A stretch of DNA of 64,000 nucleotides from Wolfiporia cocos. Taxonomy: Eukaryota > Basidiomycota > Agaricomycetes > Polyporales > Phaeolaceae. Location of the stretch: positions 2,418,001-2,482,000 of the forward strand of contig JACCLO010000010.1 in NCBI GenBank assembly GCA_029448655.1, in the 5' to 3' direction. Shown here one piece after another: positions 35,594-48,148 of the stretch. The notes below the pieces were generated by a model. That model saw only the letters and a list, made by a program, of their open reading frames with translations, searched no databases and was not told where the DNA came from. Within the stretch, counting starts at the first letter, position 1. Each line of letters opens with the position of its first letter. The position numbers were made by a program, and so were the translations under genes.

Positions 35594-38500
35594 CAGAAGG
35601 ATGACAGTGTGCAATTTGGAAATAGCTGGTGATATTCACTAGAACCTTCAGAGTAGGTTTGATACATCTTAATCCACCATCATGCTATAGCATGAATGTG
35701 TCACTCTAGCATAGTCATCAAATTGAGGCCACAGGCAGCACTTGGCTTTCCGTATGGAAGATCAACATAGATTACAGAATTGGGTGTGACATCATAACAG
35801 CATAAGATTACTGTTGGCTGTGAATATATATACTGAACCTTGTACTTATAGTGCAGCAGCCACTATCTACAGTAGATGCGCTTTAATCACCAGAACTACC
35901 AAATTATCTCAGCCAAATTTGTATGAGCAAAGTGACAAAATATACCCATATCACAGGCATGCAAGCAAGGATTAACTTGCTCTTAGGCTTCACATAGCCA
36001 CAAGTCAGCCAGGAGCAGGTGCTGCCATAAAAATGAGTGTTAGCACATTGAGCAGTATCCTGCAATTAGAAAGGGTAAGTGGTGCCAGCAGTAATATACA
36101 TTCAGCTGTATTTTATCAATGTGTGGTGTAGCAGGCTCCACACCCGATTTTATAACCTAAACTCAAGGCCACTATCCATACAGTGGAGATTTGCTTTCAA
36201 GTCACTGCTCATCTTATTTGGTCAGCTGCTGATGACTGTGGCTTTGTTACAGCCATTCCAGGTGAATATGGCATTGCATGTTTTCTGAACTGTGTCAACA
36301 AAAAAAGGGAATTCCCTATTCTGTGAGCAGGACTGCTACAGGTAAGATTCACAGCTCTGGAAGGTGCCCACAATTTCCCTTTCCAGTGGTCAATGGAGCA
36401 TCCTGATTGGTTCCAATGGGCACCATCTATGACTGTGAAGCTTCTCTACTGGCAGCAGTGACAGCTGCCTGTCAGGCTGCACAGTCTGCATGTGTCACAG
36501 ATTTACTGACATATGCACTAAATACCCATAAGGGCAGCAGCCTATAGACAACATCATGAGGTAGGCCACAGACTAGCACACAGAGGGGTAAAGCTGAGGG
36601 ACATGCCCCAATAATGCAACGAAGAGTCTGAGGTGTAAGCCTCAGATGTAGCAGCTAATATACATCTGCTCTAGTGACCTACTGCGACGTGTGGGAAGGG
36701 TGGGCAAAGACCACTACACTACAGCATAAGTATAGGTCAGGTGATAGGACATGGTTGTCTGGGTTAAATCCAGGAGAGTGGCAATATCTGTGACAGCATG
36801 ACCAAACAGGAAATGTCCTTCTCATGAACATGGTTCAGAAAAATGCACCATGTCATTTTCACCTGAAATAGCTGTAATACAAGCTGCCCCAATGCTCAAT
36901 AGTAAAGCAGTCTTTGCCTCTGCATAGAAGCAGTAACCAAAGTTGCCTCATCATGAGGCTTTGGACAATGCATATCCCTTGTGATCATACATGCAAAGTG
37001 TTGTTGGTAATTGGTGTTGTTGGCAATTGGTGAGTTGTAGTTGTGCCTTTATGAAGTTGCAAGGTAGTTTAGAACTTATGGGACCTGATCTCATCTGGGG
37101 CCTGCATGCACAGACACCATAAGGTAATTATCAGTTTTATTTTAAATTCCCCAGCATTTGTGCACTAGATCGGATAGGAATGGATCCACTGTGTTTTTAA
37201 TACTTCCTACAAAGGCTCTTATATCTTCTTGTTCTTACTCTTTCTAGGAAAGCATGAGCTGGAGGCAGTCAGCATCAGTGTATGACTCAACATGACAATA
37301 TCTGCAGGCTCTATGGTGCTCCAGGTAAGCCTCAATGCTTGCCCCTGGCCTAAAAACTGATGGACTACCTTGCTTTCTGCAAGCTTGCCTATCCTCACCC
37401 CATTCGTCCACTATGGGCATTCTATCTTTAGTGGCCACAGACCACAAATTGCAATAATTTACTGTTTATACAAGTGAGCTGAAGACAAGATATCATGAGC
37501 CAGCCAAATTGATTGTATTATTGATTATCATTCATATTAGTTTTTGCAGAGCATATACTGGTTGAAAGAGTTCTCTGAATTGTTGTAGATCAAAGGGTAT
37601 TCTATCAGTGCAGTCATCAGTTTTGAGAGTGAAAGTTGAAACATTGATGCTCTGTTCTTTTATGTGGTGGCATCCAGTGGGCTCTGATATCTCAAGCCCG
37701 GAATCATGACATTTTGTGGCAATTAGCCATTCTGCTGATCATAGCTAAGGATACAGTATACAGTTGTGTATTATGTATATAAACCAGACTGCTGCAGCTT
37801 AATTGGTAATTACTACCAGCACTGATCATTTTTGTCGCCTTTTGCTGATGACAATGGCACATTCTATCACTGAATCAGACATGTGTATATCCATTTCATT
37901 ACTCTCAAATTAGACAAAGCAATGCATCAATGTCATGGGCTCCTAGGGTCATGTCAGCTGTTACAACCTTAGAGGCATTGCAATCTGATCACAGAATGCA
38001 GTGTCAAGTCACCTCTATGTAATTGTATGTGACATCCACATGACCCTTTGCCTGAGACCTGAAATTTTCGAAATCCAGGGACTTGAGATTAATTACCCAG
38101 TGGATTTGCATAGCACAGAGTGCCAAAACTCACATGCATTCCCAGGGGTGGGCACTCTGATGCTGCTGTGTATGAACGTTGAAGACCCCAAAGCTGCGGT
38201 AGCTTATAAAGTAATAGAAAGCATTGGTTGAATTCGTTCATGACTAAGATCACCTTGTCAGTGGATGAGTGGGTTCATTTATATGTGCTGCACTCTATAG
38301 CCAGTGTGACTCCACACCACAGTCTCATTGGTCCTCATGGATATGGAATATTGTAGCAATGTGTCCAAGTCACTGACATGTCAAATTCATCTTCATTGTC
38401 AAGCTGTAGGTTGGGCATGGACTTAGTGCTTAATACCTAGGCATCAGCATTGTATGTGCCAGCACTCTCCTGCATACATCCAATGATCTAAGTAGTTGTT

Positions 38501-38828
38501 TTATTGTAATCCCATACAGTGTTTACTCAATGATCACTACTCCAAAAGAATATATGTATATTTTGAAAGAGATACAATATTAAGGGATGGCATTTGAGAT
38601 ACTTCGTCATGGCATGCATATCGGCCATTTAGTGGTCCTTGGCACAGTGTGACAGTCTGTAACTATATGTGACTGGTGCACTACAAAGAGATAGACCTAC
38701 TCCTCCCCATCACTCAACATCAGAATCACTGACACACTCAGATAGCACATGACAGAATATGGTGAGAGTGAGCCAGTGAGGTCTACAACAGTATGACATG
38801 CTGGTGTGGACCCAATACAAGCTTCCAG
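35594..38828. other. CpG-depleted, AT-rich degenerate DNA
   Basis: This is about 3.2 kb with very few CG dinucleotides and many TG and CA. Open frames are short and not protein-like. Near 36616 there is a faint copy of the family-D motif (GTAAGCCTCAGATG). I read it as old, decayed transposon DNA. Confidence 0.5.
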
Positions 38829-39196
38829 CCATATGTCACAGAATGTTCTGGGACTAGCAATTTCCCGCAAATTATAGCAATTTATCCGGAATTACCATGT
38901 CTAACTACAAGTTATCTGGGAGTTATCCCACATTGCTGACATGCTGAGCTAATGCAAGGCACTTATCTCTTATGTAGCCACTAAATGCACTACTAAAGGA
39001 TCATGACTCAGCATAACACGCTAGTCAGGACTTACACATCATCCAATGTCATAAGCCATCCAGGCCCAAACCCAGACGTATGACTGCATAGCAACGTCAC
39101 CATCAGCCAAGCCACTAGGCCCAGCCCGGTACTACATCACACAGTCCAGACCAAGCTACATCATCACTATGTCAGCCAGTCCAGCCCCAAAGGCCA

Positions 39197-39749
39197 TCAC
39201 AAGACTCACCTGTGGGTGAGGGACCCTAAACATATGCCTAGCTAGTCACATAGGCATAGAACTGCAAGGACATGCCATGTTGTTATGGCAGAGGTCACCT
39301 TCTAGGTACTGAGCCAGGAAGCAGAGTGGGTGTCAGGCAGCAGGGATGTTGAGGGGCTAGATACCCAAATGACAATCTTAGTTCTGAGGTCCTAGTGACC
39401 TCAGGCTAAGGTATATATACATGAGAGGCTCTCTATCTACCTGAGATGAGGCCTACCCTGAAGAGAGGGTCTGTGCACAGCCTGAGGGGCTGGCCCATGC
39501 CCTAGTAACCAAGGCTGCTAAGCCATAAGGGCTTAACAGTATAAGCAGGCACCACCTACATGGTCACCTGTCTACGTGTCATGGTCACGTGTCTACTTAT
39601 TGGCCATGTACCTAAGGCCCTATGTGTCCAGTAAGGGGCGCAAGGGTGGCTATAAGCCTCAAGGGCTTTAAGGGGGCGCCCTTGGGCCCGTATTCTAGGG
39701 AAACACCATATAACTACAATGAAAAGGAGAAACGTACTTTCTTGTGACA
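39197..39749 (+). mobile_element. Solo LTR, family C (553 bp), nested in LTR B
   Basis: It starts TCACAAGACTCACC and ends CTTGTGACA. The target duplication GGCCA is at 39192-39196 and 39750-39754. Against the family start TGTCAC, the first TG seems lost. Family-B sequence resumes on both sides. Confidence 0.8.
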
Positions 39750-40328
39750 GGCCATACTATTACATCACAGCCATCCAGGCCATATGATGTCACCGAGCAC
39801 GCCATTCTCACACAACCATGGCATCATAGCATAATAATAGCTGACCAGCATTATTGCTATTGGTTCATCATGCAAGGACCATCTCTGGGCCCGGCAAAAG
39901 CCAAGTCCCAGACTCTAGCCTCACGGCCAGTCTGCCCCTGGCCCAACAAGCCACCTCATCATAGCTACAGCCCCACAGCCTTAGCCAATGGCACAACTGA
40001 CTCAGCGCCCCACCTTAGTCAGCCCCCAGACCTGGCAAATAGCCATGGTCCCTCAAGGTACCTGAACCCCAGCCTTCCGTATTCCCAGGCTGCACCCGTG
40101 TTCCTGGGTCAACTGCAAGGTTAACCACCCCATCCTACTGGTCTGGCCATTACCAGCAGACACAGCCATTGTAGATAGGGACTTAGCTGTCTGCACCCTT
40201 ATGGTGCACAGACCACTTTCCTCATCAGCAAAACACGAACCCTCATATCTAGTCCACTAACTATTGTAAATACCAGCTCAGTAGATATACACAGATACAA
40301 GCAGACACTACATACAAGGTAATAGAAA

Positions 40329-40640
40329 GATCAACAAAGACCAAAATACTATTTGCAGGATCAATGAGGACCAACATGTTGTTTGCAGGATCAATGAGGA
40401 CCGAGATATTATTTTCAGGATTTAAGAGGATGTACATATTCATTGCAGGACTAACAAACACGATTGGCAAAATGTGAGGTCTTATATATGAGTATATATT
40501 ATGCACGGGGTATTCTGCAGACCATGTAAGAACAACACAGACAGCAAATATTTTGAGAGGACTGGGATATTAATTGCAGGATAAAACAGGATGGAAATCT
40601 TGATGGCAGGATCAATGAGGATGTAAGTATCATTGGAATT
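40329..40640. repeat. Degenerate 30-bp minisatellite
   Basis: Units of 30 bp with the pattern GATCAATGAGGACC..ATT..TTGCAG run head to tail at 40329-40448 (four units). They reappear at about 40552-40640 after a unique stretch. The minus strand can be read open through the units as repeated L(I)DPANN-like peptides, but there is no other sign of a gene. Confidence 0.75.
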
Positions 40641-41186
40641 AGTGGCAGCTTTCAACCATGGCATGAATACTGGTGAAGTGCCACCCTCCTCTCAAGCCTT
40701 AAGAGAAGCCAAATGATAACATGCGGGTAGGCAGTCATTCGTATGCACAATTACATTGCTTCGGCTATGAGCACTGCTTTTTATTTATTTATCTATGTCT
40801 ATTCCTTATGTGAACATTCACAATCATTGTGGCCATCCTATTTCGTCATCGTGCTTGGCAATAGCCACTACATTTGCATGCCACTGGCCATGTAGTCTCA
40901 GCTACTCGATTTGTTTGTGAGGGACCATGGAGGTGAGTACATGCAGGCAATCAAGCTTACAAGCCTCACTTAACACCTATGCCACCCATTACGTTTTAGC
41001 AAAGTGAATCCAAGTCAGCCATAAAAAGTAATCTTACTTCCATATCCGGCACTTCACTACATGAATGTCACCATCACACCATGCTCATGATGCCATCGCT
41101 GTCAATGCCACATTGCACCACCCCACAGCACCATAAAGACCAGCTCCATCCATAGGTTTGTGCTCCCTGCCCTTGTTTTCCTTCCC

Positions 41187-41729
41187 TGTTACGGATCGAA
41201 TATCCGTTCAACGCAAAATAACCAAGTCGAGTTACTCAGCGTATCGAGTAGCGCACTACTCGTCGGACTCCTCAGAGTCAGAGCGTCGATATACAAGCTG
41301 CGGGCTTGATTGCTCAAGCCTTTGAGAACGAGTATAAGATCCTTGTAATTCAACAAGGTCAAGCTGAGGAACTCGACCGATATTTACATCGGGTTATATA
41401 CTACGATTCGTTAATCGGGGTCATAGTGTCTTTGGTACTGCTACTATTAAGTCCGTCGGGCTAACGATATAAGTAATAAAGGAGAAGTGTTGCGGTTGAG
41501 CGCAACAAGGGATAAAACACAGAACTACTGTGGTTGGACACAGAATATCAGCTAGAACGCGATGCGGACACGGAGAGTGGGCATAGGGTTGTTATACATG
41601 AAACAGGGCCTACGGTTGAGCGGAGGCCCCCTAGAAATAGAGTGCTGGGTACAGCGGTTGAACGCTAAGTCCTTATACACGGTGAGGCATCAAACGGGGT
41701 ATTCGAATGTACCTGGTAGAATCGTAACA
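41187..41729 (+). mobile_element. Solo LTR, family A (543 bp)
   Basis: It starts TGTTACGGATCGAATATCCG and ends TCGTAACA. The perfect target duplication TTCCC is at 41182-41186 and 41730-41734. The copy is CpG-rich and related to 28449-29155, sharing the TTTGAGAACGAGTATAAGA stretch. It is shorter by about 160 bp in the 3' half. Confidence 0.92.
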
Positions 41730-42231
41730 TTCCCTCATCATGCCTGCACATGATCTTAACAAGGTTGCTCTGGTGTCTGCATGAGTGCTATCACCATGAA
41801 TGTCTAGCTTGGCCATGCCTATGCCATTATCTGCCTCTTCACAGACACCCAGCTTGATTGCTTGTCGACCAGCTCTGGTGTCAGTGAACATATCACATCT
41901 GGCATTGCTTGTGGTGCAATAGCTGTGAGTGGGCCTTTTTTGGTGGAGCATTGCGCATAGGCGCACCCTTCAGCAGTCGACGAAGTCGTCTCTCTGGGGC
42001 TGCTAGAGGTGACAGGGAAATTTAAAACCTGTCTGGCTTTGAACCCCAACCAAGGGAGGAAATGCATTTATGCACACTTCCAGAACCCTGGCTGCAGACC
42101 GGGCTCTGGAAGTAGTGTGGGACTCGCACAGCATGAACTGACCGGCCATACCCACTAAAACCCCCATGTGGCAAATGGGGAGGTCTGTCCCTGGGGCTGG
42201 CTTGAACCCAATTCTGCAAACTGGTGCTGGA

Positions 42232-43963
42232 TAGTGTTGCCGAAGTTCAGTTCAGAACCAAGGTTCAGAACCTGAACCGCCGGAACCGAACCTAGGTTCA
42301 GGTTCAGTCCAGGTCCGGTTCAGGGTAGGATGTCAAGGTTCGGTTCTTGGTTCAGGGGGGCCATGGGTACCCTTGAACCAGGTTCGAACCGGACTGAACC
42401 TTGAACCACTTAGCATTAACATATTCCTGGTAACTGTTGGTGGATAAGTATAAACTACAATCATATTCTTGTCATCTTTGTTATAGTATTGTTGCAGTAA
42501 GCTATGGATCACTGGCTTCACAATGGCAAGCATCAGCACTGATATACTCCAGTCTCCCAATATGGTGAGAGCTCAGCCCCATGTTGGAAGTACTGTGCTT
42601 TCTTTGGCACTGGGCTACATTCACTGCTGTCAGATGAAGTAAAACATGTAGTTCACAATGTTTCACTTCAGATCCATGAACCTAGGTTATATACAGAGCT
42701 GTCTAATAAGGTTTGTTATTAGCTTTGCCTCAGGCTAATTCACACTCATTCTGCTCATGGATTCTGATTACTGAACTGCTCAAATCTGCTGCCTTGAGTG
42801 ACTATTGTGCATCATAAGTTATGTTTTACCACTGTAAAGAAGACTCAGAGCCAATTTGGAATGTAGCAGCCCAATAGACACCAAACAGAGGCACTGCAGA
42901 ACTTGAAGTTTGGTGTTGTCAGAAAAATATTTTCCTCGGGTTTCCTGGGCAGGTTAGGATGTGCCATGATAGGTGAGGTGTTTAAGGGGTCGATGGCGAG
43001 CAATGTACCTAGGAGACACGCAGCTTGTAGCGATTCAAACGGCGGCGGCACGTTAAATGGATCAGGAATAATAGAAATCAAATCAAAACATTGGTAACTG
43101 ATTCCCTAAGTCCTGAGCGAACGCCTCGAGCACAGCTCTTCGTCTAGCTTCGTCTTGGCAGTAATCAATGTATTTTCTTGTATCTGCACATCGCCTAAAT
43201 ACATAGAGAGCTATAAGGTTTTCTACAACATTTTGAGTGCCCTAAAATTTGAGTATGCACCCTACAAGCTAGACAAGTCGGAGACGAACCCTGAAACAGT
43301 GAGGATTGTCCTGGAATACTAGAAAATTATTTTACGAGACCGATAGACCGTAGATCTAAGGTGGTGCACAGAGGTTAGAGAGACAAGACATGGAAAAAGC
43401 TATAGGAAAGCAGTCGAGGTTGGGACAGACCTGTCTATGCTAGAGAGCCTAGAGAAATGTCGGATAGTACCTGTCTTTGACTAGATGAGCAGCCAGAGAG
43501 TGTCCGCAGGGCTTTTGCGACGTTTCAGATTGTGCGCAAACCAGCGAAGGTTCAACGTTCACTGTGCGAGCACGATCGAGGTTGATCACGATCGGTCGAG
43601 CTGTAGCTAAACCACCTCGGATGGGCATTCTGCCTACCAGCTGGCTTTCCGTGGTGCATTCTGCGTCATTTTGATGTGTGTTTGGTCACGTCTCGGTGTT
43701 CTTACATGGTTCTAATGTCTATGGCACATTTATTTTGCAGCATATTGGTTACTCCAGTGGACTCAACATTATTTTTACATTTTAGAAAAGCAAGTCATTT
43801 AGTGGTTCAAACCTAGTTCGAACCATGAACTGAACCTGCTGAACCAGTTCAGCAGGTTCAGTCCAGGTTCAGGTTCAGGTTCAGGCTCCCTGCAGTCGGT
43901 TCAGTTCTAGGTTCAGCCCCAGACCCCCCTGAACCTGAACTGAACCGAACTTCGGCAACACTA
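42232..43963. mobile_element. hAT-type DNA transposon, non-autonomous, 1,732 bp
   Basis: The termini are perfect 17-bp inverted repeats, TAGTGTTGCCGAAGTTC. The 8-bp target duplication GTGCTGGA is at 42224-42231 and 43964-43971. Both subterminal regions contain many copies of GGTTCAG or its complement, typical transposase-binding arrays. The TIR resembles the hAT consensus. No transposase frame is visible, so the element would have to be mobilised in trans. Confidence 0.94.
42845..43196 (-). other. Exon-like coding fragments inside the hAT element
   Basis: On the minus strand 43196-43105 reads ADTRKYIDYCQDEARRR..LEAFAQDLG. After a possible intron, 43081-42900 reads IPDPFNVPPPFESLQAACLLG..IDPLNTSP. 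The composition and spacing look like two exons of a host gene rather than a transposase. I do not recognise the source gene. Capture of host sequence is an inference. Confidence 0.4.
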
Positions 43964-45367
43964 GTGCTGGATTCATCGAGCTTGTGGTTGCCACTACACC
44001 ATGCAGCCCCCCTGTGAGTGGGCTTTGTAATTCATCAATGCAGTGCTCATCACAGAGCACACTGTGGGTGGGGCTAGGCAGTGTAGGCTGAATTGACATA
44101 GGCGGATCTCACACATGGGTGTTGATGCACTTGAGGCAGGCTTTATGATTCTATCATGCAATACTTACTCATCCCCTCACAGCCATGCCGGTGCGCCGAC
44201 TGCTGTGCCTGCCCCCTCTATGCATGCATATATACACTGTTCTGCTCCTCAATACTGACCGTCAGATGTGTCGCAGGCTTCGGGTGATTGTCATGCCAAC
44301 CCACACGAGTATGCAAAGGCGATCAATGCAATGGTGAGTGTGCCCTTCCTCTTCATTCTCTCCCTCTCCCATCCTTCATTGTCCTCCTGTTGTTGTAGCA
44401 GTCTCTACTCACCCATGCTGTATCTTCGGAAAGTGCATGCTCACCATGGGCAATACCACTGCCATGCACCAGATCAGAGACACTAGCTGCATTGGTGAGT
44501 GTCCATCCCCCCCAGCTACTGAACTAATGTGGGGTGTGCATCACGATGTACCCAGACATACAGGCAGACTTGGTGAAGCATAGTGCAGAGATTTCCACTG
44601 TGTGCACAGACACAGGCAGTGAGATCCCATACAACCACCTCATGGACTGCTTTACCTTGGTGTGGTGTTCCACAGGACACTCCACCTGCATGTGCCTGTG
44701 CCCTGGCTGAATGTGAGTGCCCACCTCCTACTGTGTGCATGCCACTGCTGACACAATGCACTAGTGTGTGCAAGGAAGGTCCTCCCGCTCTTTGTGCCAA
44801 TTCGTGGCATGGACATCACATTGATTCTCCATGTATCTGATTGCTGCTCTGTGCTACAATTGTGCCCATGTGTTTTCCAAATAAACGTGATTTTTGTTAG
44901 CATTATTCTACTGGATTTGAATGAATCACGCAATATACCCAGAACCAATGTTCTTGGGTAATGTCTGCCAATAACTCTCTTTTCAATAGCAAGGGTCTCA
45001 GGTGAGGTCCTTGCAAGAACGCACCCCTTGGGCACTTGCTATTGCATGGACCTGCTACTATAAAGGGGTTATACATGAGTATATCAATCCGGCCACAGTT
45101 ACAGGACCTGCTAGGTATATCTATGTAGATAGGAGTAGATCTACAGTCTCACACTTTGGTGATGCTTTAGGGTAGGCTTTATGGCAGTAGCATGTGCCTT
45201 TCCCTGTACATATTTAAGATAGGAGCTTGACGCTCACAATCTTTAGTTCTATTCTTCTCGGCTAGCACCATAGAAGCATCTCACTCCCTGCTGTGCTTGA
45301 TCTATTATCTCATCCCCTCACCTTTAAGCATAGGCGGTGAGTCCCACAGTAGATCTGTGTCACCATA

Positions 45368-47137
45368 ATGCAATAACCATTGCACCAAAAGGGCACAATG
45401 CCAACTCTGTTGGCATTGGTGGGTCTCAGTAATTAAGCTATTACAGCACATGGTTGTGACATGCTCATGACAGACAGAGTGGTAAACATGCTCATTGAGT
45501 CACTGTGGGCCTATCACATCAATGGGCACCTCATGCATTGCAATCACATGAATATTCAGGAAGCGCCCACAATGGAGTCACACTTTGCCCATTTACCAAA
45601 TACACCATTAATATCCAGGCTTTCACCATACTTTTATAATCACAGAATCTTAACATATGTTTTAGCTTGCTCTATATGACTTTTTTGCAATTTTTTGAGG
45701 CCTGATACATGTAGAATGGTGTCAAAAAAACTTGTTTGTGAATCATCTTTTATAGCTATTCAGTATGTGTATACAATATGAGCACTGTTGGAACAAACTT
45801 ATGGTAGGGAGACACAGGTGTGTCAAGGACCACTAGAACATAATGCATATATTACCAGTTCAGTCAATGAGGTCAGCCGAAACACTGTTGAAATTTGCAC
45901 AGAAGTGCGCACCATGGCCCAGCGTGGCAGTATACATGTGAACCTCGGTGCTTGGTGCTGTGCAAACCCACTGGGTAATTACAGCTATTTCAGAAATTCA
46001 TGACACAATGTAGTCTCGATCAGATGCTCTACAGTGGTGTGGCTGTGCCATGGACATAGCCAGGTGGAGATCGAAAAACTGAAGACAACAAACCGATGTA
46101 GAGCATCTGGAGTATTCCAATAGGACAGATGTAGGTGACCCTCTCCATGATCACAAGGTGTGCAATATATGCTGGCTGCATGCTCGCTGTGTTCTGAGGG
46201 CATAGAATGCCTCAAAATCCATTGCTTCAGACTATCCATGATCTCAACAATGAGCATTTTAATGTTCTACTGGAGGCAGCCTGTGAATGTCAAAACTCTT
46301 CTGTGAGATGCTCAAAAAGATGACCGCCAAATTCAAGCAAATATATGGTTTTGAGAAGGTGCTGTACAATTGGCAGCTCAATGTGACTGAAGCAATATTT
46401 CTCAGCCTTGATGCAATGCCGTTGTGACTGCAGGAATGCATAGGTGCATAGACATGCGCCTCATGGGGTGGGGGTCACCTACATCTGCCTCATCAAAATC
46501 CACCAGATGTTCCACCAGTGCACTGTGTCTTCGGTTTTTCGATCTCCACTCAGGTGCTCCCAAGCAGCACATGCGCCGGCAGAACATCTGGTCGAGACTA
46601 GACACAACACATTTTTCTCAATTGTGTCAACCAGTCAGGAAGCTACTATTTAGGGTATGTGTATGTGGCTGTAGTGCACTGTAGCCTGTGCTTGTGTCCC
46701 AGCTCCGATATGGTCTGTCGACACATCACTCAATGCTTGTGCACTAAGGCTATGGGGATTTGGGCAGTACATAATGCAATGCTTGAAGCAGCCTGCATTT
46801 ATCTGAATTTTCTGCAGAGCGAAAAATCGCAAGAATTACTCAGGGAATTTGCTTTGCACACTCAGCTATGGCACATCCTTGTTGTCATAGTCCTCAGGCT
46901 CATCAAAAATGATAGAAGCAGGACCATCAGCAGGCAGTATTGAGCAGCAGAGTCAGCAAACACAAAACAATAACTTAGTCAGAGCTAGTCTCTCACGTGG
47001 TATTGGCACTCTAGCCACATACCCTGAATGGTAGCTTCCTTATAAGGGTAGCACCTGTTCCAGCAAGGCCTGCTACAAAATCTTCAAGTCGGCAACAAAG
47101 AGTAGATTCTCAGTCAAAAATGCGGTCTTAAGGTCAT
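45368..47137. other. CpG-poor repeat-like DNA, no gene recognised
   Basis: Frames on both strands are broken. Around 46400-46680 both strands are open for 60-90 codons but neither is convincing. It probably represents decayed transposon sequence. Confidence 0.4.
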
Positions 47138-47686
47138 ATGGGCCTGTGGCACCCCTTCTATTTTCTGTATACACTAGACATATTCTCATTTATGAAGGTA
47201 CAGGAGGTGTCCAAAGCAACAGGAGTTGACTGTCTCATACATGCAGCTCCACCAGGAGTGTGCAAGGATGTTGTTCACATTCATCACAATCCCAAGGCAT
47301 GCAATGAACATCCTCCATTGCAGAAAATAAGGAAGTGGTTTGATATAGATGTCAACAATCTGTGCACCAAGTCCTTGAAGGTGTGAATTGGTCTCAAACC
47401 TGGGAAAATTGAACAGCTGACCACAGATGATTATATTGATGTCTTCAGCTTGAAGTTTGCATCTGTGATCTCAGCTCGCATTCCCATGAGTGGCAACATC
47501 AAGGGCATGCAGCTGCATGGTGGCCTGCAGTTCACCGTCGAGGGTAGGGAAGGGGGTGAGCAGAAGAGTGCATACACAATCCATTCATACTTCACTATAT
47601 GTGCACAGTGGCATCATCATGTGAGAGCTTGCAACAGTGCGTGCATGACAGAGCATGGGCTGTTGTGGAGGAGGGAGGATATTTGA
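47138..47686 (+). pseudogene. Coding relic with one in-frame stop
   Basis: The frame runs from the ATG at 47138 to the stop at 47684-47686, interrupted only by TGA at 47384-47386. The first half contains FYFLYTLDIFSFMKVQEVSKA and the second LTTDDYIDVFSLKFASV. A C to T change at a CpG would turn CGA (Arg) into this TGA. No family is recognised; a transposon protein is plausible. Confidence 0.45.
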
Positions 47687-47900
47687 TGCATGAGAAGGGA
47701 AGAGGGAGGGCATCTGCAACCATGACAAGGGACTGACAAGGCGTCTGCAGTGATGGCAGCGATGGCAGGAGCATGCAAGATGCAATTGTGAATGCACCAG
47801 AACTGAGGCAAGTGTGGGGGCAGCAACAGTCATGTGCAGTGTTGTGACCTGCATGGTGAGATGGTTGTGCTGCTGGTGTGAACATGATGTGCTTGCAGGA

Positions 47901-48143
47901 TATCACAAGACGCGCAGCGGACCCAATGCAACGCGCTTATGAGTGGTGTTATAGACCACTCCCCCAAAAGGGCTACGATAACAGCTTGGCTGTTATCAAG
48001 GGTCCGGCTATATCTGCAGTTCAGATTCCCACGCTTAGCGTCTACGGGTAGCCTTGTTCAGGTTATACCCACGTATTCCCTCCGTATACCCTAGTTAATT
48101 ACTCCGTAACGTCCAGATGCCTTTACAGGTATAATCTGTGACA
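47901..48143 (+). mobile_element. Short solo LTR (243 bp), family C-like ends
   Basis: It starts TATCACAAGACGCG and ends ATCTGTGACA. The perfect target duplication CAGGA is at 47896-47900 and 48144-48148. The first base pair step TG has become TA. The body is CpG-rich, unlike its surroundings, which marks it as a younger insertion. Confidence 0.8.
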
Positions 48144-48148
48144 CAGGA

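Larger units (their letters stand above)
38834..45362 (-). mobile_element. Solo LTR, family B, split by nested insertions
   Basis: The left end TGTCACAG (38834) and the right end CTGTGTCA (45362) are the two ends of family B in minus orientation. The target duplication CCATA is at 38829-38833 and 45363-45367. Sequence matching LTR B (31987-33025) occupies about 38834-39196, 39750-40195 and 45050-45362. The two large gaps are the family-C LTR at 39197-39749 and a block of about 4.8 kb that itself holds a minisatellite, a family-A LTR and a hAT element. Confidence 0.85.

Noticed and set aside
44268..44840. Overlapping frames on both strands near 44.3-44.8 kb
   Set aside because: They are short, His/Cys-rich products of CA/TG-rich decayed DNA with no consistent gene model.
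38834..45362. Full-length LTR retrotransposon with two LTRs
   Set aside because: The left part matches only the 3' portion of LTR B and the right part only the 5' portion, so it is one LTR split by insertions.
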